From contig ARYC01000461.1 in assembly GCA_000711775.1 (NCBI GenBank), forward strand, positions 62,001 through 126,000: a stretch of 64,000 nucleotides of DNA. Direction: 5' to 3'. Positions 12,056 through 24,913 of this stretch are shown here, piece by piece. The notes below the pieces were generated by a model. The model was given only the letters and a program-made list of their open reading frames with translations, was not told the origin of the DNA and did no database searches. The stretch comes from Oxytricha trifallax (taxonomy: Eukaryota > Ciliophora > Spirotrichea > Sporadotrichida > Oxytrichidae). The position numbers and the translations under genes are program-made. Every line of letters starts with the position of its first letter. The first letter of the stretch is position 1.

Positions 12056-12359
12056 TGAAAAACTATTTAGATTATAATCACTCTTATATGAGCTCACTTG
12101 TTCCCATCATGGTAACTAAATTTCATTCCATGGAATCATTTTCTGGCACTCTCCCAATCTCAGATTCTTGAATCATGATAGTGTCTCTTAGCTATTCACT
12201 GGGGGCTCTTATGCTTTAAATGTCAGTCTTGTAATCAGAAAATGATGTCGAGATCTCATGATACTCTCTCTCTTTTGTTTTCTGCTAACGAGGCTTTGAC
12301 TTTAGTTTAAGCATGGAGAGTGCTTTGCCCTATGACTCTAAATAATTAATTTTATATAT

Positions 12360-12874
12360 TTTTATTTTACTTGAAAAAAATGGTTCCCCTTGCAATTATC
12401 TATAGACTTTAATGAAAGTCTTTTCTTTTTCTTCATCTTATTTGTCGCTTTTATTCCTTATTCAATTTGCATGCTTAATTGGTTATGATAAGTAATTGGT
12501 ATGTAGGGTGCCGAGTACCCCATAGAAATATTTTCTGTCAGGTAGTACTGTATAGTAAGAATAATAATTCATACACTTCATTATTTCCTCATCTTCCTGA
12601 ATCTGTTTGAATAAATTTATGACTGAAAAGTCTTCGTAGTATAAAACATTGAGCTGCACAACTTCACCTAATTTTAGGAGCAGCTTGTCACCTGTAAGAA
12701 GTCTTTAATATATCTCATGGTGACATGCTCATCTTTTGGTAAAAAGTAACCCCCTATAAAGTTTAATACATTAGTCTTACTATTAAATCTCAGGAAATTA
12801 ATCCAATCATTTTTGGACCTAAATTTGCTTTAAAACTTCCTGACATCATAACTATGGACACCCCGACTTTCCAT
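12360..12874 (-). pseudogene. 22-kDa-like protein of TBE-related element, copy 1
   Basis: Starts MESRGVHSYDVRKF at 12874. It aligns along its length with the TBE 22-kDa protein: FRSKNDWINFL to FRSKEDLHRYL, IGGYFLPKDEHVTMRYIKDF to VGLFLPSMEGTKISFIRAI, VLPDRKYFYGVLGTLHTNYL to KLPERNYFFGILATIKGDYL, and LQGEPFFSSK to LQKHPYISSK. One frameshift lies near 12690 and one in-frame TGA (12462-12464) sits between NYLSQPIKHAN and IRNKSDKQDEE. It is transcribed opposite to its two neighbours, as in TBE. Function unknown. Confidence 0.72.
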
Positions 12875-13888
12875 GCACTATAAATATTTAAATAATTATA
12901 TAAGTCTATAAAAGTAGACTTTTAAAATTTCTGATCTTAAGTTTGAATCATGAATAAATATTATTATACTTTAATGAATTTCATGCTAGCGAAGTCTAGA
13001 TATATAACAGTCAGAAAACTATAACTGATGATTAAAAAAGTCACAAGTTTAAATTAAAAGTCTTCATATGGAGAAATAGTAAAAAATAAATATTAAATTA
13101 TTGATTTAAGATTAATATAAACAAACATGAAGTCTGTCAGCAGTATATAATACAGTAAATTTAATTGAAATAATTATAATTACAGTTATGTAAATTTTTT
13201 GAAATAATGTCTTTTACTCTATATAATAAGTCCAATCTATCTTCTCAATATTTTAATGAGTATTTCACAGACTCTTCTTTATCATACAACCAAAGAAAGA
13301 TAGTAACTTAGGTTCCTATTAATATAATTACGTTAACAGACAGGCAACTTAGTTTAGAAGAACCAATAATTTAAGGATTAACTCAATGGAAAACTAATTA
13401 AATAGACAGATGTTTTGTCATAATAAGCTGAAAAAATATTTATTATTTAAAGCCACTTCAATAAATAGGTATTTGTAGAACAAACTCAAATCTCATCAAA
13501 ATAAACACTAAAAGCTAGTTTATTATTATAATAAAGCTAGAATCTTTAAGCAGTCATTCACTTCCATAGAATGGCTCTCATTTTAGAATATGATAGAATA
13601 TATTCAACATACTAATAATTTTATAATAATTCTAATACTTTGGTTATATAAATAGAGTATTAATTACATTATTATTAAATTATTAAGGATAGAAAAAAAT
13701 GAAAATTTTTTGTAGTGATGGCAAAAGAAACCCTTAAACCCTTCTCATAATTTTCCAGCCTAAGTTATTACTCCAAAATATGGCCGCCTAAGTTTTTTAC
13801 TCAGTTAAATATTCAAATAATATGTAGAAAAGAAAAACTTTCTATCAAAACTCAGAATAGATTAGAAATAATATACTAAAGAATCACA
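12875..13888. promoter_or_regulatory. Divergent intergenic region, copy 1
   Basis: One kilobase between the start of the 22-kDa-like gene (minus) and of the zinc-finger gene (plus). It should hold both promoters if the TBE arrangement applies. No repeat like the TBE palindromes was found. The stretch 13725-13805 is noticeably richer in C (CCCTTAAACCCTTCTC, ATGGCCGCC) but has no readable frame. Confidence 0.35.
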
Positions 13889-15010
13889 ATGCATAAGAAA
13901 GAATAGAAATATATTATTTGTACTGTGCTAAAGTATACCTGTAACTGCTGCGTAGTTCCAACCTCCCATGATAGTCTAAATGCGTTGAAAGTTCATCAGT
14001 CATATTATCACAGAGAAATTCATTAGGCAATGAGGAAAGATGAAAAGCTAAAAAATCGCACCTGCTCTTTATCCTTTGAAACTTTTAGTAGGGCATTCAA
14101 CTGCGATAGACATGAGAAAAGATGCAAAATCAAGCAAAATAAAACCAAAGTTATTTAAAAAAAGAAAGTTGATAAATAAAAAATTAATTTTCCAGAAGGG
14201 GCAGCTTGGGTTTTACTTGACATCTCTATAGGCTACAAGCTTGTAGCTATACAGTAGAAAGTTAATGAAATAACTTACAAAATATTTACTGACCCGGTAT
14301 GATTTGAAGGCGACGTCAAGGAACTCAAAATATGGAAAGATATAGCAAAAGATGCTATACAAAGATATAAAAGGCTTTATGAGGTGGTACTTTTGGACAC
14401 TCCTTGTAAAATTAAGAAAAAAGCTTCCTTACTAGACAATGACAGATGAAGAAATTCTGAATATGCCAATTGAGTTTGTTCAAGAGAGAGAGGTATAGTT
14501 AATATTTGGTACGTCAACTAGAAGAAAGAAGTTGCAATACAATTTTTAAAGTAACATGGCTATGATGAAGTTGAGAAAGGCGAGTGGATCAAATTGACGA
14601 AAAATATGAAATTGCATAAAGGCTCGGGGATTTATACATCACATAACAGTGAGAGCTTTTTGATTGAGAAAAATTACTTTGTTTCAGAAATGCTAAATTA
14701 TAAAGTGACTGATAACGTTATCTTATCAAAGGTAGGCAAGCATTCTGAAAAACCGGAACAGATTTACGATTTTATTCAACAGATGGCACCAGACAGATTA
14801 AACCTAGAAATATTTTCAAGACCTCACAATATTAGACCTAACTACACATACCTAGGGAACTAGTTGAAGAAGCAAGAGACATAAACATTTATCAAGTGTG
14901 TTTTAGTTTTGCAACTTAGTACAAATTAATTAATTAATAAATTTTAATTATTATAATCTATGATTCATTGTTTAAGAACTCATTAAAATTATTATGATAC
15001 TCTAGTCTGA
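13889..15010 (+). pseudogene. Zinc-finger plus MT-A70 methyltransferase-like protein, copy 1
   Basis: Frame from MHKKEQKYIICT at 13889; TGA at 15008. Residues 10-95 hold two Cys/His clusters (TCNCC...HQSYYH; TCSLSF...CDRHEKRC), a degenerate zinc-finger pair. The rest follows the MT-A70 (METTL3/MTA1) plan: GDV after a TGA where family members have PQW-x-x-CDV; VVLLDTPC in place of the catalytic D-P-P-W; LPYQTMTDEEILNMPIEF (second frame); GIVNIWYVN; WIKL; and the C-terminal signature LEIFSRPHNIRPNYTYLGNQ. Frame changes fall in an A-run near 14415 and a GA-run near 14485, both typical assembly-error sites. With DTPC for DPPW it is probably not catalytic, like MTA9-type partners. In TBE this position carries a kinase. 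Confidence 0.78.
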
Positions 15011-16233
15011 TATAATGCCTACTGAAGACGTATTGGCTTCATTAATTTCTATAATGTTTTATATTTATTTCTTTAATAGGGTTTGAATGCCATACAATCG
15101 TGATTAAATTATCATAAATAAACTCCAGACTGAATCTCACAAGTATTAATCAGCATTCTAAACTTCTTTAAATTGATTATTCTATTTAATTTCAATGATA
15201 ATAACAGCAGACTTGCCATCTATTAAACTCCAAATTTTAATTTTCAATCAGTATTGAAAAAATAAAATTTAATACTTTTTTAAATGACATAAATCTCACA
15301 CCTTGTACACTAAAATAAACAGACTGAAGTTTAAGATTTATATTTCCTTTCCCTCAACTTTATAAGTTAATCAACTTTTATAACATGTTCAGGATAGTTT
15401 ATTTAATGGAATAAAAAGAAATTATATTAAGGGAGTAAGAGGAAATTATGGATATTTGAAGGATCATATAGACGAAGAAACCTACTTAGACTAGGAATCA
15501 AAGAAACAGGATCAGGAATGAAGTTCACTAAGAAGAGTCTCAGTTAGAGGAGTTTGAATATCTCTTCTGCCTTTTATTACATAATTTAAATAATTATTAC
15601 TAATTTCAATAAATTCCTCTTATTTCAATCAATCTTGCAAATTTTATGATTAAGAGAATAAAGATATCTTAAATTAAATTCTTTGTGATTAATAGAGCAA
15701 GTAACTGACTACTCCAATTATTAAACTATTTATTAATACTCTAAGTAAAAGCTCTATTATCAATGTATTCTTACTTCTGTAATAGCACTGTTATTACTTT
15801 CATGAACAAACAAATTATAAATGTTCTGATACAACCACAACTATTACTCTTAACTATACAGACTATATTCTTTAATATTATTGTTTATAATCATTCTTTT
15901 CTTTAATCTTACTTTATTTATTTTATAAGTTGCACTTAAGTGTATTGGTATTAATGTACAGACTATGGACAATCCTCATGTAGTTATCAAAGAAAATTAT
16001 TCCTAAAAATATATTTATTTATATTTGATGTTGATTCTGTATGTTTGCTAATACTTCTTTTAAGATTTTAAATTCTATTTTTATTGTATTTATGAATGTT
16101 TTAATTTAATAAATTGTATTTGTTGTAGGTATATCTCTCAGTTATTTTATTTATTATGTAAATCTACTATTATTATTCTTATTTTTATTTGAAAATAATT
16201 AAATTATCCATTTAATTACTTATCAATTCACAA
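15011..16233. other. AT-rich DNA, no gene seen
   Basis: No convincing frame or repeat. The right end of the transposon at 11.0-15.0 kb should lie within its first few hundred bases. Confidence 0.4.
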
Positions 16234-16731
16234 TCATTCTGTTTCCTATTTAATGTAGAGTATAGTGCTGTTGGTCTTTGTAATATCAAATGATATTTAC
16301 TTAAAGTGATTATAATTATTCCCAAGCTAATTCAATTAATTCCGCATAATTTTTTTTTCTTCTAAGCAACTGCTTAATGATTTAGGCAATTTATTAGCTA
16401 TATTTTTTGAAAAGCCCTGTATCATAATAGCTTCAAAAGTATAATAATCCTAAGTATTTTTATAAATTTGTTGTTTTATAATTGAAATCTTCTTCCTCAT
16501 CGAGAGAGCACTTTAGTTTTTTATTTTCTTCTCTAATTTCTCAAAATGGATTTTTTCCTACTTCATGAGATATTGCTTCCTTTGTTTTATGTATTGTAGT
16601 TTGAGTTATTTAGGATTTCTTAAAAATAGAAAACTCGAGTTTATTAAGTTGATATGATCATCGTTTAGTTCAGAAATGTCAATACTTTCTATATTTACTA
16701 AACTGAAATAAAATTCAGCTAGAAAGATCAT
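16234..16731 (-). CDS. Candidate coding segment, Lys/Gln-rich, minus strand
   Basis: TGA-terminated frame of 165 codons from ATG at 16731 (MIFLAEFYFSLVNIESIDI), using TAA/TAG as Gln. The protein is charged and helical (KQRKQYLMKQEKIHFEKLEK; LSSCLEEKKIMRNQLNQLG), which suggests a coiled coil. The coding strand is purine-rich. No family is recognised. In DNA this AT-rich, frames of this length with one stop codon arise by chance, so the call rests on composition only. It could be the last macronuclear-destined segment of a gene whose other pieces lie at 17.2-17.8 and 18.5-18.9 kb. Confidence 0.35.
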
Positions 16732-17214
16732 CTTAGGAAAGATAAACATTAACAATTAATTGAAATATATTAGTTAAAATATCATTTAGATATGATGCCA
16801 GCTTCTGTTTTTATTTTCTTAAAGACTATCTCTACTGCTGGTGTAATTGTTTTTTTAATAATTAATACCAAAATTCAATCTTTTTTAATTATAAGTAATC
16901 TTTTAATCGTTTGATGTATTGTAATTTGCTTAAAATTTAAGCAAAAATGATAAATTAAATTATAATCCAAATTTTTGTTTTTGTTGCTGGTAAATAGACA
17001 AATAATAATTTTTATTCATGCTAATTGATTTGCTTGTTTAATATATTGTCCTTAAACCTTATAATTAATTGGCTTAAACGAAGAGTTATAATTTTAACTA
17101 TTAATTTGAGGTTATTAATTTGAATTAATTTATTTACAATTAATCTGGATTATCTTGTGATTTTAGAGGTATAATGGAATACTTTTCATTTATATGGAAT
17201 ATTGATGCTTTCAT

Positions 17215-17790
17215 TGTGATTATAATGCATATTGATCAACTATGATTTAATAAATATGATTAATTTAGGATAAAATGTTATCATTTTTAAAATGCAAAGC
17301 CTCACCATTTTTATGAATGGGTCTCTGCAAGTATTACTGCTAACTCTCCTCCCTATTATTAAATTTCAATTGATTCTCGTAATTATCAATATAGTCAAAT
17401 TCAAAATATAAATTAAACTCATCTTATGTTTAGCTCTTTAGAGGTAATTATATTTCCTAGTATAGTAAGGGATCACATGAAATTATTGATGCAAGTTGCT
17501 AATCGTAATATTTAGTTTGAATATATCTTTATTTACTATAAATCCACTTTATTCTTAAGTTACTAATCATATTGGATAAACTCAGATAATCATACTAGAT
17601 ATGAGATGAAAATTGAAGTACTCTCAAGATTATTACCCTAAGATACAGAGTTATATGATATCTTCTTCTTTAATGTCCCAGAATTATTGCACCTACTACT
17701 GATAAATTGGATCCCATATACATATCTAAAATTATTGGGATTTTTAGACCCAATTTGGAATTCCAAGATTGACTTAATGTGGTATCTATA
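17215..17790 (-). CDS. Candidate coding segments, Gln-rich, minus strand
   Basis: Two protein-like stretches on the minus strand. Near 17790-17600 one frame reads VNLGIPNWVQKSQ ... DPIYQQQVQQFWDIKEEDII. Near 17530-17215 another reads DEFNLYFEFDYIDNYENQLK ... NREESQQYLQRPIHKNGEAL, ending in TGA. Gln is mostly TAA/TAG. The switch of frame between them (17590-17540), with one TGA in the first, could mark an internal eliminated sequence or decay. No domain is recognised. Confidence 0.35.
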
Positions 17791-18499
17791 TAGAATTAAT
17801 TTAATGTAATAATCCATTTTAATAATAAACTTGATTTTATTTGGAAATGGTCAAATTTAATTATCTATAGATAGCATATTGAGTCAATCAATCCTAAAAT
17901 TATTTTTATTTTTATTCTTAAATACAAATAATTACAACTAAAATAATCCATATAAAGAAAAATTGTATTAATGATAAAATTATATTTGAGTTTCCTTTTA
18001 CTCATCTTAAGAGTTGTTAAAAATCATTTTTATCACTTTATTGTTGATTTTTAACCCAAATTATACAAGATAAATGATTTTTTAATAAAAATTATAAATA
18101 TTATAAAGTATAATGATGAAAAAGGCACCATACCCTTTTTAAATTAAGTCAGATTTATCTTTAATATTGATATTAAACACAGTTTATTAAAATTATTATT
18201 ATATCTTGACCTTATTTATATAAATAATTATTTACTTCATTTATAGAAATTTAAATAATATTTATATACAGCCATTGTATATAATTGTTTTCAAATTTGT
18301 TTTTGCTTTCAATGATTTTAAATAACCCTACCTTATTTCATTAACTTTAACTAATTTATAATATGAATACTTTCACAACTTAAATTGTATTTAATATTAA
18401 TATAAAAGATAAATTAAAAAAATTCAATTAATTAATTAGTTAGAAAAAAAATCTAATGGAGAAAAAATACAGAATGAAGTAGTTGTATAGAATGTACTA

Positions 18500-18960
18500 A
18501 ATAAATAAATTATTTTATCTCTTGACATTTCGATCTCCAATATTCCTTCGATGTCAATATGGTATTGCTTCAGCTATTTTCTCTCTGATTGAATTCGTTC
18601 GACTCTTTCTTGTGTTTTCTTTTATTGAGGTGCGGTTGGTGTTGCGCTCTTGCTCAGCCGTGTTTCCTCTTCTCTCCTCTTCTTCCCGATTAGTTTTAAC
18701 TCATTTCTTGAATAAAAATGAAACCAACTATATCCTTCATCTCTCCTTCAAGCTCTCTTTGCCTCTCTCTCACTCCGTTATCATTTGTTATACTATTTCA
18801 AAATATATCCCAATAAATTTCTAAAAAATAATCTTCTTCAGGAATTATTCTTACCATTTGACATTCAGAGATCCTTTATTTGTTGGCTCAGATCAGGGTT
18901 TGTTATTCATCAATTACTAATGAATCTAATTTTAATATTCTATTCCATAATAATATCCAC
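18500..18960 (-). CDS. Candidate coding segment, charged helix, minus strand
   Basis: From about 18790 to 18520 the minus strand reads KKRREEETRLSKSATPTAPQ, then QERVERIQSERKQLKQYHID and EGILEIEMSRD: a basic/acidic helical region with a Pro/Ala/Thr linker. GC content is clearly above the flanks. Further upstream (18960-18860) LRRKEWILLWNRILKLDSLV and NPDLSQQIKDL can be read in two frames. The plus-strand frames across the same DNA (Ser/Leu/Phe-rich) look like shadows of this purine-rich coding strand. Possibly part of the same gene as 16.2-17.8 kb. Confidence 0.42.
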
Positions 18961-19384
18961 TCCTTTCTCCTGAGTCGATGTACTATAAATCAATCGCTAA
19001 GGAGTCAAATAAAAAATATTTATTTATGAGGTCTATCAATTTAAAAAATAAAAACATAAACTATTTTATAAGTTGTAATTTTTATTTTATAATTGTTATA
19101 AATAATAAGTTTTTTATTAAAAAGATGGAGGAATCAAATAGTGATTTTCCATTTAGCAAGCTGACTTTTGCAGAATTTAGCTTGTCTGACGCAACTTCGC
19201 TTTAAAATCAGAATATCTTGTATACTTTTGTAATATAAATTTGTAGTTTTTTAATATTTCAAAACTCTTTAAAATATATTTTTTTTTCTCTAAGACTCTT
19301 ATGATTTTCTTTTTCTATATTTAATAATTCATCAATGTTGAATAATCAATGAATCTCGTTGCTCTAAAAAATTACATTAAAATA

Positions 19385-19700
19385 AATAAAAATCTTGGCA
19401 GTTAAGTTTATTATAACCGAGACAATATGATATTCTTGCTAGAGAATTTAAAAATCGGCTGGATTTTAATATCGGCAGTACTATTTTATCGCATTCCTTA
19501 AACTAAGTTTAATTATGGTGAATTTTTTTACTGATTATATTCATAAATTAAAACCATATTAATATGCTCCGTTGGAAAAAGTTGTAATGTCAAAATATAT
19601 ATATAGTAAAGTTCAGCTAATTTTTAATTCTCTATCGAAATTAACTCTAATTTGGATACATTAAACTGCCAAGATTCTTATTTATTTATTAATTAAATTC
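19385..19700. repeat. Degenerate TTGTAGG-family fold-back element
   Basis: Shares with the 48581-48995 element the words GGCAGTTAA, TAGAGAATTTAAAA, CAGTACTATTTTATCGCAT, AAAGTTCAGCTAATTTTTAA and TTAAACTGCCAAG, in the same order and inverse pairing. The outer TTGTAGGAATACATTC ends have been lost. An old copy. Confidence 0.7.
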
Positions 19701-22025
19701 CAAAATAAATAAAATTTCTACTATAATAATTTAATTTAATTTATGATGTTTTATGAAAAAATTTAATTTAATTTTTTTAATAATAATAATCATAGAGCAT
19801 TAAAAATTGAAAATAAAAAAAATTACTTTTTGTTATTTTTAATAGATTTAGTCAATTAAAAATATTTGTGCATATATTATTAATAACTTATTAATATTAA
19901 TTAATAAATGCTTAAAAGTTTTCTATCTGAAAATAGACTTTATAAAGTTCAAATTCAGATCAACTTGGTTTGAAATTCCAGAACTAGTAGTGGTTTTGTA
20001 GATTTGGTCTTGAACTTTCAAAATAAGATTTCTACAATGATCCATTTAATTTATGTCAAGTTTATTTGTAATTATAATTAATCAGTTTTGGTATCTGTTT
20101 TAGAATATTTATCATAAAAAACTATCACTCTCATTTCTACATTCTGACTAAAATTTCCTTAAATTTATGGGGAAATTTTATATTTGTATTAGAACCATCT
20201 TGAATTTATAATGGGTTTCGAAATAATTAGTATATTTATGAAAAATAAGAAGAAAAATAAAAGATTATAACAATTTGATTTATATTAAGATACTTTTAAT
20301 GCTTGTGGAGCAGATTCAATCACAAAAAGAGTAAGTTTCTAAAAATTTATCTAAAATTTTTATTTTTTATTGGCCCTATCTGGTAAGAGTAGTGATTGAC
20401 TTTAAATATGCCTTCACATAGGAATAAAAAAGAATCAATAAAGACTTGATGATATTTAGTTATGATGATATGTATTGTGTTAAATGTAAGAATGGTATAA
20501 CATTTTTAGTTGTTCTTCTTCCATTTTATTTTAAAAGTATTCATATTCATATTATTCATTTTTTATAATCATCTATTTTTCTTAACTATCCTATATGTCT
20601 GATTATTAGAACGATGTCTAAGAGTTATAGAAATTAAAAACTTTTGTATCATTTAGCATACTATTTATTCTTTTTTTATTTTAGTTTTTATAGATTATAT
20701 TATTTACTTTTTATGATACCTTTAAAATAATTGAGTTTATGGCTTGTTGAAGATATTACACAAAATTATGGCACTTATATCTAACTCCGTTTTTAAGTTT
20801 TTTTATTATTTGGGAAATTTAACTAATAAATACTTATTAATTTTTGAATCAAAGAAATAAATTGAAAATGTAATTGTAATAAAGGATAATATATTTATTT
20901 TATTAAAATTAAAGATTAATCGTATAAATAATTAAAAAAATTATTAAAGTAAAATATTATTTAAATGTTTTAAATTTTTAACTTTAAATCAAACTAAAAT
21001 TTAGTTTGGCGGTTACTTCGTCCTTATTTAATAAATTTGACTAAGCTATTTAAATTGTGCCATAATAAATTATAAAAAGATATTTAAATAAGAGCATTTA
21101 GAAAAATGAAAAAGCTCAGTGAAATACAATTAATTATTTTTTCTCCATAATTTCAAATGATGATTATAATTTTAATACCTTAAAATATAGCTCTTTTATA
21201 ATATTTCCAAATCAATTATATTATTTAATATTAAAATAGATTATTTAATATTATAATCTATAATTTTACATTCCAAATAATAGATATATATATATTTTTC
21301 TAAATAAATTTATAATATCTTATTGCCTGTACTTTTATTAATTATTGAAATTGATATTTATAAACAGAAAACTTAAATTGAAAAACAGTATATTTTACAA
21401 AGATAATATTATTAATTAATTTGAAAGGTGAAAAAATTATTTAGTGAATAAGAGCTAAGTTCTTATATAACACTGGAAGTAGGTGATCCAGTGCTGAATG
21501 CTACAGCAAACAATCACTGATTTGATTTAGAAAAGAAATTATATTCCCTATATTCAATAATCAAGCAATTTTTAAAATTTAAATTTACTTAATTTTAATA
21601 CAAATAATGGTAAATAAAATCTGGCAAAACGTTTTTGTATAATTATAAAATTTTCATTGATGTTAATTATGAAAAATAATGACTGATAAGAATTTACAAA
21701 GTTAACAATAGATAAAATGCAAAATGATCTATCAATCTCACAACTATAACATTAATTTATTATATAAATAAAAGCATTATATTAATAAATTGCTAATTAT
21801 TTCTTAACTACATATTGAAGTTGGGTTTTTCATAATAAAAAAAGATCAGGCCATCAATATGTGAAACAAAATTAATATGTTAAAAGAAGCCATTATAGAA
21901 AATTATAACTGTACCCTTCATAAATATGAATGTTAGAATATAATTAAATTATAACTTTATGTATTTTAATAGAAAAGTGTTGAAAAATTCTATTTACGAA
22001 TTAAATGTTACTTAATTATCACTAT
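19701..22025. other. AT-rich DNA, no gene seen
   Basis: Long AT-rich tract without repeats or convincing frames. Confidence 0.4.
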
Positions 22026-22403
22026 ATGGATCTTAAACCAAGAGAATTTAAAAAGAATTAAAATCTATTGTTTAGAAATAGAAATAAATCATCGTTTGAA
22101 AAAATTTATGAATCATAAAGCAAGCAAATAATTAAGTTATAGAAAGAGAAGAGATACTAGAGATAAAACTTGATACAATTGAAAAACAGACTAGACATAA
22201 GTAACCAGAATAATCAATATCATAATATTTTATTTATGAACTAATAAATATTAGATATAAGTAAACTCAAATAAATATAGATTAAGACAACAAACAGCAA
22301 AGTGACTTTTTTATCTCAAAAATCTACAAATTTAATGCCAAAATTACATTTCAAAGAAGCTCCATCTAATTTTATGAATCTATAAGGCAGTTTAGAAGAC
22401 TGA
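22026..22403 (+). CDS. Candidate small ORF, basic, Gln/Asn-rich
   Basis: 125 codons from MDLKPREFKKNQNLLFRN to TGA at 22401, TAA/TAG as Gln. A helical Lys/Gln stretch (KQIIKLQKEKRYQRQNLIQL) is followed by a Ser/Pro-containing tail (SKVTFLSQKSTNLMPKLHF). No family recognised. The purine-rich coding strand is the only support; such a frame can occur by chance here. Confidence 0.3.
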
Positions 22404-24913
22404 GTTCAAACTTATGTAATGGTTTTGAATAGTTTTACTGTAAATAAAGAAATTATAGTAAATATTAATAATTATATAATAGAATTCATGCTTAAGGATT
22501 AAGCTAAGTGATGCCTCTATGAATACAATCAATTTTTAAGACAATAATACTATTTCAATCTTTTAATCAATGATAGAATAGAAAGGAATAGCGATTGACC
22601 TAATTTAGTCACTCAATAAATGCAGATTGATTTATTATTGATAAGGTATCAGAATGAAAAACACTTCAATTCAGCTTTTTGGCTAAATTTACTAGTAATT
22701 TATTGAAAAAAATGGATAAATTCAAATTAAAAAAATAAATTGTGAAGAAATATAAAAACAATAATTTTAGGGATATTGATTTATGATTCTATTATTATGA
22801 CATATTTATATTTTCAACAAATTAATGTCTCTAAGCAAATCATGAGAGCAGCACTCTAGAAGAAGATTAAAGAAGCCAATTTTTATTATTTATAATGTAG
22901 CAAGTGATAAAATATTCATTTTTTCCACACAGTTACTTAGACATACACTTCATCAATAGCTGTAGAAAACCTAAAGTATTGAGTACTTTGTTTTTAATTG
23001 TTAATTAATTAAACAAGAAATGCCTAATCCAAAATAAATGTACTCTATTGTAAGCTTTGTTTAATCCAAGCATATTTAAATGCAACAAAAGCATCTTAAT
23101 CCTTCGAATGAATACTATGCGAGATTCTTGCTTTCTAATTAAAATGAAATATTAAAAAACTACATCAACACCAGAAGAAAAATGACATTATGATTTCTTT
23201 GAAGGTTTGAATCAGCAATAATTGCTTCTTAAAGATCTGAATTTACGCCTGAATAATTTATGAATAATATGAATGATAAGATTCTAGCATCGATTAAAGC
23301 AATATCTTATCTTAATAATTTCAGAATCATTAAAGAGTACACCTGTTACATGCTTCTCATCATCAGGAGCTGCTTTAACAACTCATTTTATCAATATCTA
23401 AGTTAACACTATTATTTTAATGCTAATTCTATAAAGCTTAACTAATCAATAGACCAATCTATCTTAAAATTTAGACGTAATCAGTATAAATTAAGTAAAT
23501 TTGTATTTTACCTCAATTTTTATGTTTTAAAGAAGCTTAATTTTCTGAACTGATAAAGACTATCCTTACAATTTCCATACTTTTAGCATTTTTGGCTTTT
23601 TCCTAGATATTAATTTAATATAAAGATCTTTTAATAAGTACATGTGTGAAAGATCAATTTCCTTTATAGGTGTTTTAGTTTTATAAGTTACCAAGAAGTA
23701 GTACATAACTTATCAATTGTTTCAAAGATTAATTATTTTTGTTAATTATAATATCGATCATAAATTTTTAATAAATGAAAAAACTTTTTAAATCAAATAA
23801 ATTAAGAAACGTAATATATTTATAATTAATTAGATTAATGTAAAAATGAGATTTTAAACTACTATGAATACACAAAACCTCATTAAATAAATAAATACTT
23901 TTGATAATCTATCTTCAAGGTAAGTAAATATATATAAAAATAAGATTATTCAATTATAATTAATATTTATTGCCAATAATCTTATACTCACATTTTTTAT
24001 TTTACTTACATTTTAATAATTTGAATCTGAGGGCCATAAAATTTTTTATATAATTACAGAAATTACAGAGAACTGTATATTGGCTCAAATACCTAAATAT
24101 ATCTGACAAGTTGTCTTGCTTCACCGGAATAGAATCATTTTAGAAAATTAATAAATAAATTAAAATTTAAGAATGCCTAATTATCCAATCATGCATTAAA
24201 AGTACCAAATAATATAAAGTTCTCTTTATTTTCACATCTTTAGCACTGATACTAATGATATAATTTATATTTTAAGTATTGCATCAAAGTTTGTATTTTT
24301 AAAATTATTTATTTTCCAATTGTTTTGTATTTTATTAATATTTACCAGCATATTAACATATTTATCATTTTATTGCAAGGTTAAAATCTTCTTTTAAGCG
24401 TTAACTTAAATTTCTATAGATTTATAGTACTTGTAAATGTTAACTTAGCTTAAATATGCCTCATCTCTTAGTGAAATAGCACAACCAGTACAAATCTACC
24501 ATTAAATTTAAAATCAAAATAGATAATATTTAAGGTATACTTAAGCTAACTTTATCATAAGCAGCTACAATATCTGCAAATTACAAAGAAATATTAAATA
24601 AGAATATTTTATTCTATAATTTCACTTGAAAATTCAGCTTGACTTAAAGTTTCAGGACAAATTAGTCCTCCTGCACTTATATCATATTATTTTATGTTTT
24701 GAGGATCTCTATATGTTTCTCATTTTTTTAAAAAAGGTTTCTAGAACATTAAAATAATAATGGGAGCACTTCTCTACTACTTCATACTTTGGGACTCCAT
24801 CTAGCTCTGGTTCTCCGCCAATCAAACCATTTTCAATGCTAAACGAAACAGAGTACAAAGTAAAGAAAATATTATCTTAGGAAAGTGTTTTTTTGTGGAG
24901 AGTATCTCCAAAA
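22404..24913. other. AT-rich DNA, no firm gene
   Basis: A plus-strand frame continues with protein-like text around 22500-22700 (YEYNQFLRQQYYFNLLINDR; QMQIDLLLIRYQNEKHF), but it has TGA codons every 30-60 residues and composition no different from spacer. 23.7-24.9 kb shows nothing. Confidence 0.35.

Larger units (their letters stand above)
11040..15010 (+). mobile_element. TBE-related transposon with MT-A70-type gene, copy 1
   Basis: Not a TBE, but it has the same three-gene plan: transposase (plus), 22-kDa-like gene (minus) and zinc-finger gene (plus), with a divergent promoter region between the last two. All three products resemble TBE proteins at motif level only. The transposase has LFNALYS...CIEEVFS, shared with copy 2 (LFNASYS...CIENIFS) and different from TBE (FNVPYS...GIEFYWG). 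The third gene replaces the kinase with an MT-A70-like domain. No terminal inverted repeat could be recognised here, so the limits given are simply gene limits. All three genes carry damage. Confidence 0.75.

Noticed and set aside
18522..18824. 100-codon plus-strand ORF rich in Leu, Ser and Phe
   Set aside because: Shadow of the purine-rich minus-strand coding segment; its composition is what the reverse of a Lys/Glu/Arg-rich protein gives.
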